Of a stretch of 64,000 bases of DNA, positions 1-9,426 are shown piece after piece (the stretch's first letter is position 1; every line of letters starts with the position of its first letter). The translations under genes were made by a program, and so were the position numbers. The notes below the pieces were generated by a model. That model was not told where the DNA came from, ran no database searches, and saw nothing but the letters and a program-made list of their open reading frames with translations. The stretch comes from JANQJA01 sp047947185 (lineage in GTDB: Bacteria > Pseudomonadota > Gammaproteobacteria > Pseudomonadales > Azotimanducaceae), in NCBI GenBank assembly GCA_047947185.1, contig CP170502.1:2480001-2544000 (forward strand), in the 5' to 3' direction.

Positions 1-510
1 GATGGCGTGCGCCTGGTTGTTGGCATTGGCAACTTCTCCGGCGTCTGCCCCGGGTGTATCCATAAAACAGACTATCGGCATGGAGCGGATGGCATATTCG
101 CTTGCCAGTTGCGCCGCACGTTCGTGGTGCTCCGGGCCCCAGACACCCGAGGCATGGGCACGATCCTGGGTGATAAACCCGACACGGCGCAGTCCCTCAC
201 CAAAGTCGAGTTCAAGCTCTGCCGCGTAGAGTGGTCCAAGCGCAACTTCCCGATAGACAGGCACATCCAGGGCCCGAATGACATCTCGCGCACCAGGCCG
301 GGAGGCTTCTTCACAGGGTGAGACCGTCTCTGCAATGTAGGCATCAACGTCCATCCCCTTCAGCTTCTCTACACGCTGGTCGATCTTGCGTTCTGTCAGC
401 AGTCCCTTGATAACCGAGGCCGGCTGCTTGCGGGGAAACAGGGAAAAATCCTGCGCCAGGCTCTCAGCAAGCAGGTACAGTTGATCAACTGACGCGGATT
501 CTTGGGCCAT
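1..510 (-). CDS. Carboxyl transferase domain protein (acyl-CoA carboxylase CT subunit-like), 3' end cut by window
   Basis: The frame opens with ATG at 510, preceded on the minus strand by a purine-rich AAGGGAAG ribosome site, and runs without a stop for 170 codons to the window edge, so the C-terminus is missing. The last part reads FMDTPGADAGEVANANNQ, which resembles the Pro-Gly oxyanion-loop motif of the carboxyltransferase crotonase fold (AccA/AccD, propionyl-CoA carboxylase beta). The first 70 residues are an acidic helical leader. By family the protein would move a carboxyl group from biotin to an acyl-CoA. It lies downstream of fumarase on the same strand, 181 bp away. Which acyl-CoA it uses, and whether it is an AccA or an AccD type, cannot be told from the fragment. 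Confidence 0.65.
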   Translation of the reverse strand, partial: MAQESASVDQLYLLAESLAQDFSLFPRKQPASVIKGLLTERKIDQRVEKLKGMDVDAYIAETVSPCEEASRPGARDVIRALDVPVYREVALGPLYAAELELDFGEGLRRVGFITQDRAHASGVWGPEHHERAAQLASEYAIRSMPIVCFMDTPGADAGEVANANNQAHAI

Positions 511-691
511 GAAACAATTCTTCCCTTTTTTTGTTCTGCTGCGACGATTCGCTCTGCCTGCCTGCGGGTGTCAAGCGAGGGCTCAAAACGCATAAATGTA
601 CTCTAATCACCACCCGCTTTCAAACGAGTGGTACCTGCATGAACTTTATAACTATTTGATTAATAAGAATAATCTGACCAATATGGTTCAA
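511..691 (-). other. AT-rich gap between fumarase and the carboxyltransferase gene
   Basis: This gap separates two minus-strand genes and is clearly AT-richer than its surroundings (runs such as TTATTCTTATTAATC and AGTTATAAAG on the minus strand). It probably holds a promoter for the carboxyltransferase gene. I could not place -35 and -10 boxes with a normal spacing, and no tRNA or hairpin terminator is visible. Confidence 0.3.
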
Positions 692-2221
692 CTAACCTTC
701 TGTCATGACAACGGGCAATTTGCCAATCCTGGCCTGCCAGACCTGTGGGCCTGTTACGTGAACTGACTCCCCCTGACTGTCCACTGCCACTGTAACCGGC
801 ATGTCTTCCACCTCAAACTCATGGATGGCTTCCATACCCAGGTCCTCAAAAGCCACAACGCGCGATTTCCTGATCGCCTTGGACACGAGAAATGCCGCGC
901 CGCCCACGGCCATCAGGTATACCGCCCCATGCTTGCGGATGGCCTCCACCGCAACAGGACCCCGTTCAGCCTTGCCGATCATGCCCAGTAAACCGGTTTT
1001 TTCGAGCATCATCTCCGTAAAGCCGTCCATGCGGGTTGCGGTTGTGGGACCCGCCGGTCCAACAACTTCTTCTCTCACAGGATCCACAGGCCCAACGTAG
1101 TAGATAAAACGCCCCTTAAGGTCGACACCCCCAGGCAGCGCTTCTCCGGCGGCAAACAGATCCCGGATTCGCTTGTGGGCAGCGTCACGGCCGGTCAGCA
1201 TTTTCCCGGAAAGCAACAGCGTTTCGCCGGGTTTCCAGGACGCAACGTCCGCCGCAGTAACGGTATCAAGATTCACGCGTCGCCCGGTTGACCCTGCATC
1301 CCAGACAAGCTCGGGCCAATCCTCCAGCGCTGGCGGCGTGAGGACAGCGGGTCCGCTGCCATCCAGCACGAAGTGCACATGCCGGGTAGCGGCACAGTTT
1401 GGAATCATCGCTACCGGCAGGTTGGCCGCGTGTGTCGGGTAATCACTGATCTTGACGTCCAGTACCGTCGTCAGGCCGCCCAGGCCCTGGGCACCAATCC
1501 CCAGCGAATTGACCTTGTCAAAAATCTCCAGGCGCAACTCTTCAATGCGATTGGCGGGACCGCGTGCAAGCAGTTCATGGATATCAATCGGGTCCATCAG
1601 GGAACGTTTGGCCAGCAGCGCGGCTTTTTCCGCTGTGCCGCCAATGCCAATGCCCAGCATCCCTGGCGGGCACCAGCCTGCGCCCATGGTAGGTACTGTC
1701 TTCAGCACCCAGTCCACGATACTGTCTGCTGGATTGAGCATCACCAGCTTGGATTTGGCTTCCGAGCCCCCACCTTTGGCAGCCAGGTGCACATCAACCT
1801 TATCACCAGGCACAATGGAGGTGTGAATGACGGCCGGCGTGTTGTCCCGTGTGTTTACCCGTTTGCCTGCGGGATCAGCCAGGATAGAGGCACGCAGGAC
1901 GTTGTCCGGCAGCTGGTAAGCCCGCCTGACGCCTTCATTGATCATGTCGTCCAGCGACATGTCAGTCTCCCAGCGCACATCCATGCCCACGCTGATGAAC
2001 ACATTGACAATGCCCGTATCCTGGCAGATTGGCCTGTGTCCCTCGGCACACATCCGCGAATTGATCAGGATCTGGGCCATGGCATCTTTGGCAGCCTTCG
2101 ACTCCTCGCGCTCATGGGCAGCAGCAAGCGCCCTGATAAAATCCGGCGGATGATAATAGGAGATGTATTGCAGGGCATCCTGCACACTTTGAACAAGATC
2201 ATCGCGGGTAATGACTGTCAT
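692..2221 (-). CDS. fumA: Class I (iron-sulfur) fumarate hydratase
   Basis: The 509-residue protein is a single-chain class I fumarase, which interconverts fumarate and malate in the TCA cycle and carries an oxygen-sensitive [4Fe-4S] cluster. The N-terminal half has CQDTG with Cys66, a typical cluster ligand, and further on the PNCAATRHVHF stretch with a second conserved Cys. The C-terminal half contains the swivelling beta domain (GKMLTGRDAAHKR, then YYVGPVDP and the GPAGPTTATRMD motif). The length fits Pseudomonas-type FumA enzymes. It lies 71 bp downstream of the MaoC-like gene on the same strand, so the two may be co-transcribed. No class II fumC is present in the window. Confidence 0.95.
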   Translation of the reverse strand: MTVITRDDLVQSVQDALQYISYYHPPDFIRALAAAHEREESKAAKDAMAQILINSRMCAEGHRPICQDTGIVNVFISVGMDVRWETDMSLDDMINEGVRRAYQLPDNVLRASILADPAGKRVNTRDNTPAVIHTSIVPGDKVDVHLAAKGGGSEAKSKLVMLNPADSIVDWVLKTVPTMGAGWCPPGMLGIGIGGTAEKAALLAKRSLMDPIDIHELLARGPANRIEELRLEIFDKVNSLGIGAQGLGGLTTVLDVKISDYPTHAANLPVAMIPNCAATRHVHFVLDGSGPAVLTPPALEDWPELVWDAGSTGRRVNLDTVTAADVASWKPGETLLLSGKMLTGRDAAHKRIRDLFAAGEALPGGVDLKGRFIYYVGPVDPVREEVVGPAGPTTATRMDGFTEMMLEKTGLLGMIGKAERGPVAVEAIRKHGAVYLMAVGGAAFLVSKAIRKSRVVAFEDLGMEAIHEFEVEDMPVTVAVDSQGESVHVTGPQVWQARIGKLPVVMTEG

Positions 2222-2292
2222 TGCTCGCCTGTTCCTTTTTTGGATAGTGTCTTTTGGACAGGTTCTTCTCTGATCACAACTGAGCGGAAGAC

Positions 2293-2775
2293 TCAGCCGT
2301 ACATCAACCGCGTCAGGGACTCGGCCACACAGACCGGCTTGTCGCTGCCGTCCAGTTCCACCGTGACCTCTCGCTTGACCTGAATGGTGTTGGGACCTTT
2401 CAGTTCGGCTTCCATCAGCCGGTGACGTGCCCGAATTCTTGAATTGACGGGAACCGGCGCCGGAAACCGCACCTTGTCGAGCCCGTAATTCACGCCCATG
2501 TACACACCGTCGAGCGCCTCGGGCTTTTTCGGCGGAATGCTGCCGCCGAGGTGCACAATCAGGCTCAGGGTCAGGAACCCGTGAGCGATAGTCACCTTGT
2601 AGGGAGACAGTTGCGCCGCCTTCTCCGGGTCAATGTGGATAAACTGGTGATCAAGCGTGGCGTCGGCAAAGAGATTGATGCGCGCCTGGTCAACTTCGAA
2701 CCAGTCGCCAACGCCTTCCTCCTCACCCTCGTAAGACTTGAAAACTGCCAATGCTGCTTCTGCTTTGCTGGTCAT
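2293..2775 (-). CDS. MaoC-like (R)-specific enoyl-CoA hydratase
   Basis: This 160-residue hot-dog-fold protein carries the hydratase 2 signature: ADATLDHQFIHIDPEKA places the catalytic pair at Asp42 and His47, followed by AHGFLTLSL, the usual helix after the active site. Proteins of this family hydrate trans-2-enoyl-CoA to (R)-3-hydroxyacyl-CoA in fatty-acid or polyhydroxyalkanoate metabolism, or act on other CoA thioesters. The Asn-Pro of the common D-x-N-P-x-H form is Gln-Phe here. It is the first gene of a minus-strand set with fumarase and is divergent from the desaturase gene, with 155 bp between them. Confidence 0.88.
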   Translation of the reverse strand: MTSKAEAALAVFKSYEGEEEGVGDWFEVDQARINLFADATLDHQFIHIDPEKAAQLSPYKVTIAHGFLTLSLIVHLGGSIPPKKPEALDGVYMGVNYGLDKVRFPAPVPVNSRIRARHRLMEAELKGPNTIQVKREVTVELDGSDKPVCVAESLTRLMYG

Positions 2776-2930
2776 CAGTTAACCCTTCTGTTGCCGGTTG
2801 AATACATCAAGAATTTGAGGCCGAAAGGATACCACAGGCCATCCCGATACTGCCTCCAAAATCCGTTCCTGCCCTGTCCTGATAATGCTGGATTCTTGAT
2901 TTCGCCTGGGGCCGATAATAGGATGCTGAC

Positions 2931-4052
2931 ATGGATAAACCAAAGAACAGATGGGATGTCGCGGCAATACTGTTGACAACCTTCCTGGCTGCCGCGATAG
3001 CGGTGCCTGCCTATGGTATCAGCCACGGTTTTGCACCGGCCCTGTGGGGCTGGTTTGCGGTGCTGGTGCTCTGGAATGGTCTCTCCATCACCGCTGGATA
3101 TCACCGACTCTGGTCGCACAGGTCCTACGAGGCCCACGCATCGGTTCGCCTGTTTTTTGCGCTTGGCGGCGCACTGTCGCTACAGAATTCGATCCTGCAG
3201 TGGTGCTCAAATCATCGACGTCATCACCGATTTGTTGACGACCTGGACCATGATCCCTATTCCGCCCGGCGCGGACTGCTCTTCTCCCATGTTGGCTGGA
3301 TGCTCAAAGATTATCCGGCAAGTGCCTTTGATCCGGACAACGTCAAGGATCTGCGCCGCGACCCCATTGTTGAGTGGCAAAGCCGGCACTACTGGGTGTT
3401 GGCAGCGAGCATGAACATCGGCCTGCCAATCCTGTTGGGTGCATTTGCCGGCGATATGATTGCCGGATTTCTCCTGCTGGGTGTGCTGCGGCTTGTTGTC
3501 TGCCATCACACTACCTTTTTTATCAATTCGCTTGCCCATGCTTTTGGCCGGCAACCCTATTCGGATGAAAGCACGGCCAGGGACAACGGCCTGATTGCGC
3601 TCCTCACCTACGGTGAGGGGTATCACAACTTTCACCATACCTTCCAGTGGGACTATAGAAATGGCATTCGCTGGTACCACTTTGACCCCACCAAGTGGCT
3701 TATCCGGGGATTATCACTTTGCCGCCTTGCCTGGCAACTCAAGACAGTCGCGCCGGAGAGAATTGAGCAGGCCGTGGTCGCCATGCAGCTCAAACGGACC
3801 ACTGAACGGATCAGCCGGTTCCAGCCCATCAACACTCAGCAGTGGCTTGAGCTGATTGAAACCGAATACGAAAAGCTCATCAGCACGCTGAACGAGTGGG
3901 CAAAGTGCCGGCAGGCCGCACTGGCACTCAGCCGGGAGCGACTGATCGAAAAATGGGAACATACTGAACTGCACGACCGTCTCCAGCAACTGGAGGCGGA
4001 ACTCGAATTTCAGCGCCGCCAGTGGCGCCTGCTGACCCGCCAATTTGCCTGA
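2931..4052 (+). CDS. Acyl-CoA/acyl-lipid desaturase with C-terminal coiled coil
   Basis: The 373-residue protein is a membrane di-iron fatty acid desaturase of the delta-9 type. The three histidine boxes are present: HRLWSH (58-63), HRRHH (95-99) and HNFHH (232-236), with transmembrane pairs near 10-55 and 155-200. It should put a cis double bond into saturated acyl chains, which tunes membrane fluidity. The last ~110 residues (about 265-373) lie beyond the normal catalytic core and are rich in Glu, Arg, Gln and Leu (for example HDRLQQLEAELEFQRRQ), predicting a coiled coil. Similar tails occur in some marine gammaproteobacterial desaturases. The thiolase gene follows after 15 bp. Confidence 0.93.
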   Translation: MDKPKNRWDVAAILLTTFLAAAIAVPAYGISHGFAPALWGWFAVLVLWNGLSITAGYHRLWSHRSYEAHASVRLFFALGGALSLQNSILQWCSNHRRHHRFVDDLDHDPYSARRGLLFSHVGWMLKDYPASAFDPDNVKDLRRDPIVEWQSRHYWVLAASMNIGLPILLGAFAGDMIAGFLLLGVLRLVVCHHTTFFINSLAHAFGRQPYSDESTARDNGLIALLTYGEGYHNFHHTFQWDYRNGIRWYHFDPTKWLIRGLSLCRLAWQLKTVAPERIEQAVVAMQLKRTTERISRFQPINTQQWLELIETEYEKLISTLNEWAKCRQAALALSRERLIEKWEHTELHDRLQQLEAELEFQRRQWRLLTRQFA

Positions 4053-4067
4053 ACAGGACTGCGTGTT

Positions 4068-5243
4068 ATGAATGACGTTTTTATCACAGCTGGCGCTCGC
4101 ACGCCCATGGGTGGCTTCCAGGGGTGTCTCGCTGAAGTGGGTGCCGTTGAACTCGGGAGTCTGGCCATTCGCGAGGCCATCGCGAGGACCGGGCTTGAGC
4201 CGGGCCTGGTCGACGAGGTGATCATGGGTTGTGTGCTGCCAGCCGGTCTGCGCCAGGGACCTGCCCGCCAGGCAGCCATTGATGCCGGCATCCCCGTCGA
4301 AAGTGGTGCGACCACCATCAACAAATTATGCGGTTCAGGCATGAAAGCGACCATGCTGGCACACGACCTGCTCAAAGCGGGCACCAACAGGCTCATGGTG
4401 TCAGGCGGTATGGAAAGCATGACCAATTCACCCTACCTGCTGGCCAAAGCGCGTGGCGGGCTTCGCATGGGTCATGGTGAGGTCCAGGATTCCATGTTTA
4501 CTGACGGCCTGGAGGACGCAAAGACCGGCCGCCTGATGGGTTCTTTCGCTCAGGACATGGCTGACAAATACCAGTTCACGCGCCAGGACATGGACAATTT
4601 TGCCATACGGTCACTGACACGCGCCCAGGCCGCCATTGCCGACGGCAGTCTCAAGCCCGAGACGGTTGCTGTCACCGTCCGGGGTCGCCGGGGCGAAACC
4701 ATCGTGGTCGACGACGAACAACCGCTTACGGCCAACCTGGAAAAAATCCCAACCCTGCGCCCCGCATTCAAGCCGGATGGTACGGTGACCGCCGCCAACT
4801 CCAGCTCCATTTCTGATGGTGCATCAGCGCTGGTGCTGGCTGATGAGTCTGCGCTGCGCGACTACAACATCACACCCATGGCGCGTATTGCGGGACATGC
4901 CACCAACTCCCGGCATCCGTCAGAATTCACCATTGCGCCGGTTGGCGCCATTGAAAAACTGCTGGCAAAAACCGGTTGGGACCTGGCTGACGTGGACCTC
5001 TTTGAAATCAACGAGGCATTTGCCATGGTCACCATGGCCGCCATACGGGATCTCGACCTGGACCCGCTTAAGGTCAATATTCACGGTGGTGCCTGCGCCC
5101 AGGGTCATCCCATCGGCTCTACCGGTTCCCGAATTATCGTCTCGTTGATGTACGCACTGAAAAAACTCGGGAAACAGCGCGGTATTGCTGCGCTGTGCAT
5201 CGGTGGTGGCGAGGCGACAGCAGTCGCAATTGAAATGACCTGA
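4068..5243 (+). CDS. Acetyl-CoA C-acyltransferase (thiolase)
   Basis: At 391 residues this is a full-length thiolase. The nucleophile is Cys88 in KLCGSGMKA, the second active-site region is NEAFAMV, the histidine loop is GGACAQGHPIGSTG, and the C-terminal acid/base Cys lies in CIGGGEATA. The family either condenses two acetyl-CoA or cleaves 3-ketoacyl-CoA. The sequence resembles biosynthetic-type (AtoB/PhaA-like) enzymes, but no phaB or crotonase partner is adjacent to fix the direction. It follows the desaturase by 15 bp and is probably co-transcribed with it. Confidence 0.95.
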   Translation: MNDVFITAGARTPMGGFQGCLAEVGAVELGSLAIREAIARTGLEPGLVDEVIMGCVLPAGLRQGPARQAAIDAGIPVESGATTINKLCGSGMKATMLAHDLLKAGTNRLMVSGGMESMTNSPYLLAKARGGLRMGHGEVQDSMFTDGLEDAKTGRLMGSFAQDMADKYQFTRQDMDNFAIRSLTRAQAAIADGSLKPETVAVTVRGRRGETIVVDDEQPLTANLEKIPTLRPAFKPDGTVTAANSSSISDGASALVLADESALRDYNITPMARIAGHATNSRHPSEFTIAPVGAIEKLLAKTGWDLADVDLFEINEAFAMVTMAAIRDLDLDPLKVNIHGGACAQGHPIGSTGSRIIVSLMYALKKLGKQRGIAALCIGGGEATAVAIEMT

Positions 5244-5352
5244 CAGAAGGGCCGGGTATTTTTGCTGGCGAGTGGATTTTGACCGGGCCGAAAACGTAGA
5301 ATGATCACACCGGGCAATAAATGGCCCGACCCTTAATTCAGGAGTTCGATTT

Positions 5353-7218
5353 TTGTCCCGACTTCCCGTTATCGTCAGCTTCGGGGGAATCAATCCCGCC
5401 GGTCGCAGCTCTGGTCATCACGGGTACCGACGACTGGTTCTGGACCGGCTTGATGAAGCGCGCGCAGACGCCACCTATGCCGCCCTTGCCAGCCTGATGA
5501 ACATTAACGGCAGCAGCCCGCTTTCTGCAGCGCAAAAGCAGTTCATTCTAGATCACACGCTGATTCGCAAGATCGAAAAAAACCTGTTTGATCCCGCGTC
5601 AATTCTGGTGCACCGCACAGCCCAGCTTGAATCAGCCAGCGGCGAACCCATCAGCTTTACCATCAAGAGAAACCAGTTGCCTGAAAGAGTGCCCTCCTCC
5701 TGGGCCATTGAAACGGTCGAAGGCGGCCGGATACGCGTCACAGTCACAAGCGACCTCGATATTCTGTTCCCTGATTCGCGAACATCAAGAGTCAATTCCG
5801 CCGGGCAACTGCCGACTGGCTTTGACCCCGAGACCCTGTATCAATCCCGTAACCACCCCCGGGGGCTGCAGCTCACCGTGTACGGGGCGTCTGATGCCAT
5901 CAATTCAATGGGCATCAACTGGGACGAGGTTCGTGCCAGGGTACCCGCCGACCAGATTGCCGTTTATGCCAGCAGTGCCATGGGCCAACTGGATACCAAT
6001 GGTGCCGGTGGCATGCTGCAGGCCAGCCTGATGGGCAAGCGAGTCAGTTCCAAGAACTGTGCCCTCAGCCTGGCTGAAATGACGGCAGATTTTATCAATG
6101 CCTACATCCTGGGCAGCGTTGGCAGCACCGGCGCAAATATTGGGGCCTGCGCAACCTTCCTCTACAACCTGCGCCAGGGTATTGAAGACATTCGTTCGGG
6201 CAAGTTCCGCGCCGTGATGGTTGGCGCCAGCGAGGCACCCATTACCCCTGAAGTGATCGAGGGATACCGGACCATGGGCGCGCTGGCGGAAGACGAAGCG
6301 CTGAACAAACTGGACGGCAGGAACGACGGCGAAACAGACCATCGACGTGCCTGCCGGCCCTTCTCGGACAACTGCGGCTTTACCCTCGCCGAGGGAGCAC
6401 AGTTTCTGGTTCTGATGGACGATGAACTGGCCCTGGAACTGGGCGCCAATATTTACGGCGCGGTCGCTGACGTGTTCATCAACGCGGACGGGTTCAAAAA
6501 GTCTATTCCCGGGCCCGGCATCGGCAACTACGTCACCATGGGAAAAGCACTTGGCGTTATTCGCACCATTCTCGGGGACGAGGCAGTGCGGCACCGGACC
6601 TATGTGCAGGCGCATGGCACGGGTACACCGCAGAACCGTGTTACCGAGTCTCACATCTTCAATGAAATGGCCCGGAGTTTTGGCATCAACCACTGGCCCG
6701 TTGCTGCCATCAAGGCATATCTGGGCCATTCCCTTGCCACCGCGGCTGGCGACCAGATTGTAGCCTCCCTCGGCGTGTGGCAGGACGGTATTATTCCGGG
6801 CGTCAAGACCATCTCAAGGATTGCCGACGACGTCCATCACGATCACCTTGATATTCTGCTTGACCATCGTGAAATGGCACCCGATGCCATGGACGCAGTA
6901 TTTGTCAATTCAAAAGGGTTTGGCGGCAACAACGCAACCGCCGCTATACTATCGCCGGCTGTCACGCTGCGCATGCTGAAAAAGAAGCACGGATCAGCTG
7001 CCATGGACCAGCACAGACAGCGCAATGAGTCCGTTCGCGAGAACACGGCGCAATATGACCGCGAGGTGACAGCAGGCAAGAACACGCTGATCTACAACTT
7101 CGGGATTGGCGTCGTTGAGGGAGAACAGCTTGTGCTCAGCGCGGAAAGTATCACCATTCCCGGCCAGCCCCGGCAAATTGACCTGCGCGTTCCCAACCCT
7201 TATGAGGACATGACCTGA
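5353..7218 (+). CDS. fabY: FabY-type beta-ketoacyl-ACP synthase
   Basis: The 621-residue protein starts with TTG at 5353, preceded by an AGGAG ribosome site 8 bases upstream; the start MSRLPVIVSFGGINPAGRSS matches the beginning of Pseudomonas FabY as I recall it. The thiolase-fold active site is intact: Cys266 (GACATF), His421 (HGTGTPQNR) and His459 (YLGHSLATAAGDQ). FabY condenses acetyl-CoA with malonyl-ACP and so initiates fatty acid synthesis in pseudomonads, replacing FabH. It is much longer than FabB/FabF (~410 aa), owing to extra N-terminal and C-terminal segments. It is convergent with prfC. Confidence 0.9.
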   Translation: MSRLPVIVSFGGINPAGRSSGHHGYRRLVLDRLDEARADATYAALASLMNINGSSPLSAAQKQFILDHTLIRKIEKNLFDPASILVHRTAQLESASGEPISFTIKRNQLPERVPSSWAIETVEGGRIRVTVTSDLDILFPDSRTSRVNSAGQLPTGFDPETLYQSRNHPRGLQLTVYGASDAINSMGINWDEVRARVPADQIAVYASSAMGQLDTNGAGGMLQASLMGKRVSSKNCALSLAEMTADFINAYILGSVGSTGANIGACATFLYNLRQGIEDIRSGKFRAVMVGASEAPITPEVIEGYRTMGALAEDEALNKLDGRNDGETDHRRACRPFSDNCGFTLAEGAQFLVLMDDELALELGANIYGAVADVFINADGFKKSIPGPGIGNYVTMGKALGVIRTILGDEAVRHRTYVQAHGTGTPQNRVTESHIFNEMARSFGINHWPVAAIKAYLGHSLATAAGDQIVASLGVWQDGIIPGVKTISRIADDVHHDHLDILLDHREMAPDAMDAVFVNSKGFGGNNATAAILSPAVTLRMLKKKHGSAAMDQHRQRNESVRENTAQYDREVTAGKNTLIYNFGIGVVEGEQLVLSAESITIPGQPRQIDLRVPNPYEDMT

Positions 7219-7274
7219 CCTCAGGTCGCCAGGGTCTGTCGACAGGTGCGCCGCACCTGCACCAGGAATCCTTG

Positions 7275-8855
7275 CTACTCAATTTCCCGGGTTGAACGGA
7301 ACCTGATTTTAGGCCAGCGTTCTTCCGTCAGGGCAAGATTGACTCGCGTTGGGGCCAGGTAAGTGAGATGCCCGGCGCCATCCAGCGCCAGGTTGGCTTC
7401 GGCCTTGCGCCTGAAATCTGCCAGTATCTTCGGATCGTCACACTCGATCCAGCGGGCGGTGTAGACACTCACACCTTCATAACCACAGTCAACCTTGTAT
7501 TCGTCTTTCAGGCGGAATGCCACCACATCAAACTGCAGCACACCCACGGCCCCCAGAATCAGGTCGTTGCTGGCAAGCGGCATAAACACCTGGGTTGCGC
7601 CCTCCTCGGACAACTGGGTCAACCCCTGGCGAAGCTGCTTGCTTTTCAGCGGATCCCGTAGCTGAACCCGGCGAAACATTTCCGGCGCAAAATGTGGTAC
7701 TCCAAGGTAACGAAAGTTCTCCCCGTCGGTAAATGTATCGCCAATCTGGATGGTGCCGTGGTTGTGCAAACCGATAATGTCGCCCGGGTAGGCAACTTCA
7801 GCCTGCGATCGCTCGCCCGCAAGGAAAGTGACCGCATCGCTGATGCGTACATCCTTGTTCAACCGAACCTGATGCATCTTCATGCCCTGCTCAAACCTGC
7901 CGGAGCAGACCCGCATAAAAGCCACGCGATCGCGGTGCCTGGGATCCATGTTTGCCTGGATCTTGAAAACAAAGCCGGAAAAACTCTCTTCCCGGGCATC
8001 GACCAGGCGATGATTGGATTCCCGGGCCAGCGGCGCTGGGGCGTATTCCACAAAACCGTCCAGCATTTCCATCACACCAAAATTCTTGAGCGCCGTGCCA
8101 AAGTAAACTGGCGTCATCTGACCGGCACGATATTCGTCGAGGTCAAACTCATGGCTTGCCGCCTTTATGAGCTCAATCTCCTCCACCAGTTCATCCCGCT
8201 GCTTGCCGAGCAGGGCAAGAGCCTCGTCCGAGGCAAGTCCCCTGATCACCGGGACGTCAGCAAGCACTTCCCCTTTGCCGGGCTGGAACAGGTGGATTTC
8301 ATCCCTGTACAGGTCGTAGATACCCCGGAAGTGGTTACCCATACCAATAGGCCAGGTGATTGGCGCGCACTTGATTTGCAGCACGTCCTCAATTTCATCC
8401 AACACCTCTATCGGGTCGCGCACTTCCCGGTCGAGCTTGTTGATAAACGTCAAAATTGGTGTATCACGCAGGCGACAAACGTCCATCAGCTTGATGGTAC
8501 GCTCCTCGACACCCTTGGCACCGTCAATGACCATCAGCACGGAGTCCACCGCTGTTAACGTCCTATAGGTATCCTCGGAAAAATCCTCGTGACCCGGCGT
8601 ATCGAGCAGATTGACAATCCGGTCCCGGTACGGGAACTGCATGACAGAGGTTGTTACCGAGATGCCGCGCTGCTTCTCCAGTTCCATCCAGTCGGATGTA
8701 GCATACCGATCCGACTTTTTTGACTTGACGGTGCCCGCCAACTGGATCGCTTTCCCGTAAAGCAACAGTTTTTCGGTAATGGTCGTCTTGCCGGCATCCG
8801 GGTGCGAAATGATCGCAAAGGTGCGGCGCTTGTCGACTTCAGAATTGATGGACAT
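7275..8855 (-). CDS. prfC: Peptide chain release factor 3
   Basis: The 526 residues match the length of RF3. The GTPase domain has the P-loop SHPDAGKTT near 18-26, the switch II DTPGHEDF, and NKLD for guanine recognition. The EF-Tu-like second domain and the C-terminal RF3 domain follow, ending in a segment containing ARWIECDDPKILADF. RF3 releases RF1/RF2 from the ribosome after termination and also takes part in post-peptidyl-transfer quality control. The order holD-rimI-prfC matches the Escherichia coli chromosome (where yjjG lies between rimI and prfC). A candidate promoter lies just upstream at 8892-8920. Confidence 0.97.
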   Translation of the reverse strand: MSINSEVDKRRTFAIISHPDAGKTTITEKLLLYGKAIQLAGTVKSKKSDRYATSDWMELEKQRGISVTTSVMQFPYRDRIVNLLDTPGHEDFSEDTYRTLTAVDSVLMVIDGAKGVEERTIKLMDVCRLRDTPILTFINKLDREVRDPIEVLDEIEDVLQIKCAPITWPIGMGNHFRGIYDLYRDEIHLFQPGKGEVLADVPVIRGLASDEALALLGKQRDELVEEIELIKAASHEFDLDEYRAGQMTPVYFGTALKNFGVMEMLDGFVEYAPAPLARESNHRLVDAREESFSGFVFKIQANMDPRHRDRVAFMRVCSGRFEQGMKMHQVRLNKDVRISDAVTFLAGERSQAEVAYPGDIIGLHNHGTIQIGDTFTDGENFRYLGVPHFAPEMFRRVQLRDPLKSKQLRQGLTQLSEEGATQVFMPLASNDLILGAVGVLQFDVVAFRLKDEYKVDCGYEGVSVYTARWIECDDPKILADFRRKAEANLALDGAGHLTYLAPTRVNLALTEERWPKIRFRSTREIE

Positions 8856-8891
8856 GAATAATGGCAGAGTCAGCTGACGCAGAGGCCGCGC

Positions 8892-8920
8892 ATTATAGCG
8901 GGATAGCGGGTTCCTGTCCG
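8892..8920 (-). promoter_or_regulatory. prfC: Candidate sigma-70 promoter for prfC
   Basis: On the minus strand a perfect TATAAT (-10) occurs 37 to 42 bases before the prfC start codon, with CGGACA 17 bases further upstream as a weak -35. It sits between the rimI stop and the prfC start, so prfC may be transcribed independently of the holD-rimI unit. This is sequence inference only. Confidence 0.45.
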
Positions 8921-8927
8921 GGTCTGG

Positions 8928-9389
8928 TCAGAGGAATTCTTTGGCAAAAACCAGTGCGTCCTCGCGGCCGCCGTCGGCAGGATAGTAGTCCCGGCGCACG
9001 CCGACTTCATTAAAGCCAAGATTCTGGTATAGCTGGCATGCAGGCGTATTGGAAGGCCGCACTTCAAGGAAAACACAACTGGCATGCCGGTAACGTGCCC
9101 TGGCCAGCATATGCTCAACCAGGATCCGGCCGTAGCCCTGCCCCTGGTGGTCCGGATTGATACAGACATTCAACAGGTGGGATTCACCTGCACCCACCGA
9201 AAGCACGCTATGCCCGATATTCCTGCCTTCAAGCACAAACAACCAGCATTCATGCCCCGACTTGAGACAGTCAGCAAATATCCCTTCTGTCCAGGGATAA
9301 GCGTAAGCCAGCCGTTCATTTTTCATCACCGTGGACAGGTCGGCCGCCTGCATTCGCATGAGATCATAGTCGAGGCTTACTGCGCTCAT
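8928..9389 (-). CDS. rimI: Ribosomal protein S18 alanine N-acetyltransferase
   Basis: A 153-residue GNAT-fold acetyltransferase. The ATG at 9389 is chosen because GGAGG lies 6 bases upstream; the open frame extends further up to 9521 but that part overlaps the neighbouring gene and does not look like RimI. The acetyl-CoA loop is seen in the INPDHQGQGYGRILVEHML stretch, followed by FLEVRPSNTPACQLYQNLGF, the standard RimI end of the domain. RimI acetylates the N-terminal Ala of ribosomal protein S18. The position between holD and prfC supports the name. Confidence 0.93.
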   Translation of the reverse strand: MSAVSLDYDLMRMQAADLSTVMKNERLAYAYPWTEGIFADCLKSGHECWLFVLEGRNIGHSVLSVGAGESHLLNVCINPDHQGQGYGRILVEHMLARARYRHASCVFLEVRPSNTPACQLYQNLGFNEVGVRRDYYPADGGREDALVFAKEFL

Positions 9390-9426
9390 GATTGCCCTCC
9401 ATCTGCCTGACCGTTTAACTGCCGGC

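Noticed and set aside
1373..2383. 336-codon plus-strand frame opposite fumarase
   Set aside because: Antisense shadow of fumA: the minus strand has all fumarase motifs, and this frame is low-complexity and unlike any family.
5905..6729. 274-codon minus-strand frame within fabY
   Set aside because: Mirror frame of fabY with no recognisable domain.
7243..7259. Perfect palindrome CAGGTGCGCCGCACCTG after fabY as a terminator
   Set aside because: No T run follows on either strand, so it is not called as a rho-independent terminator; it may still be a stabilising hairpin.
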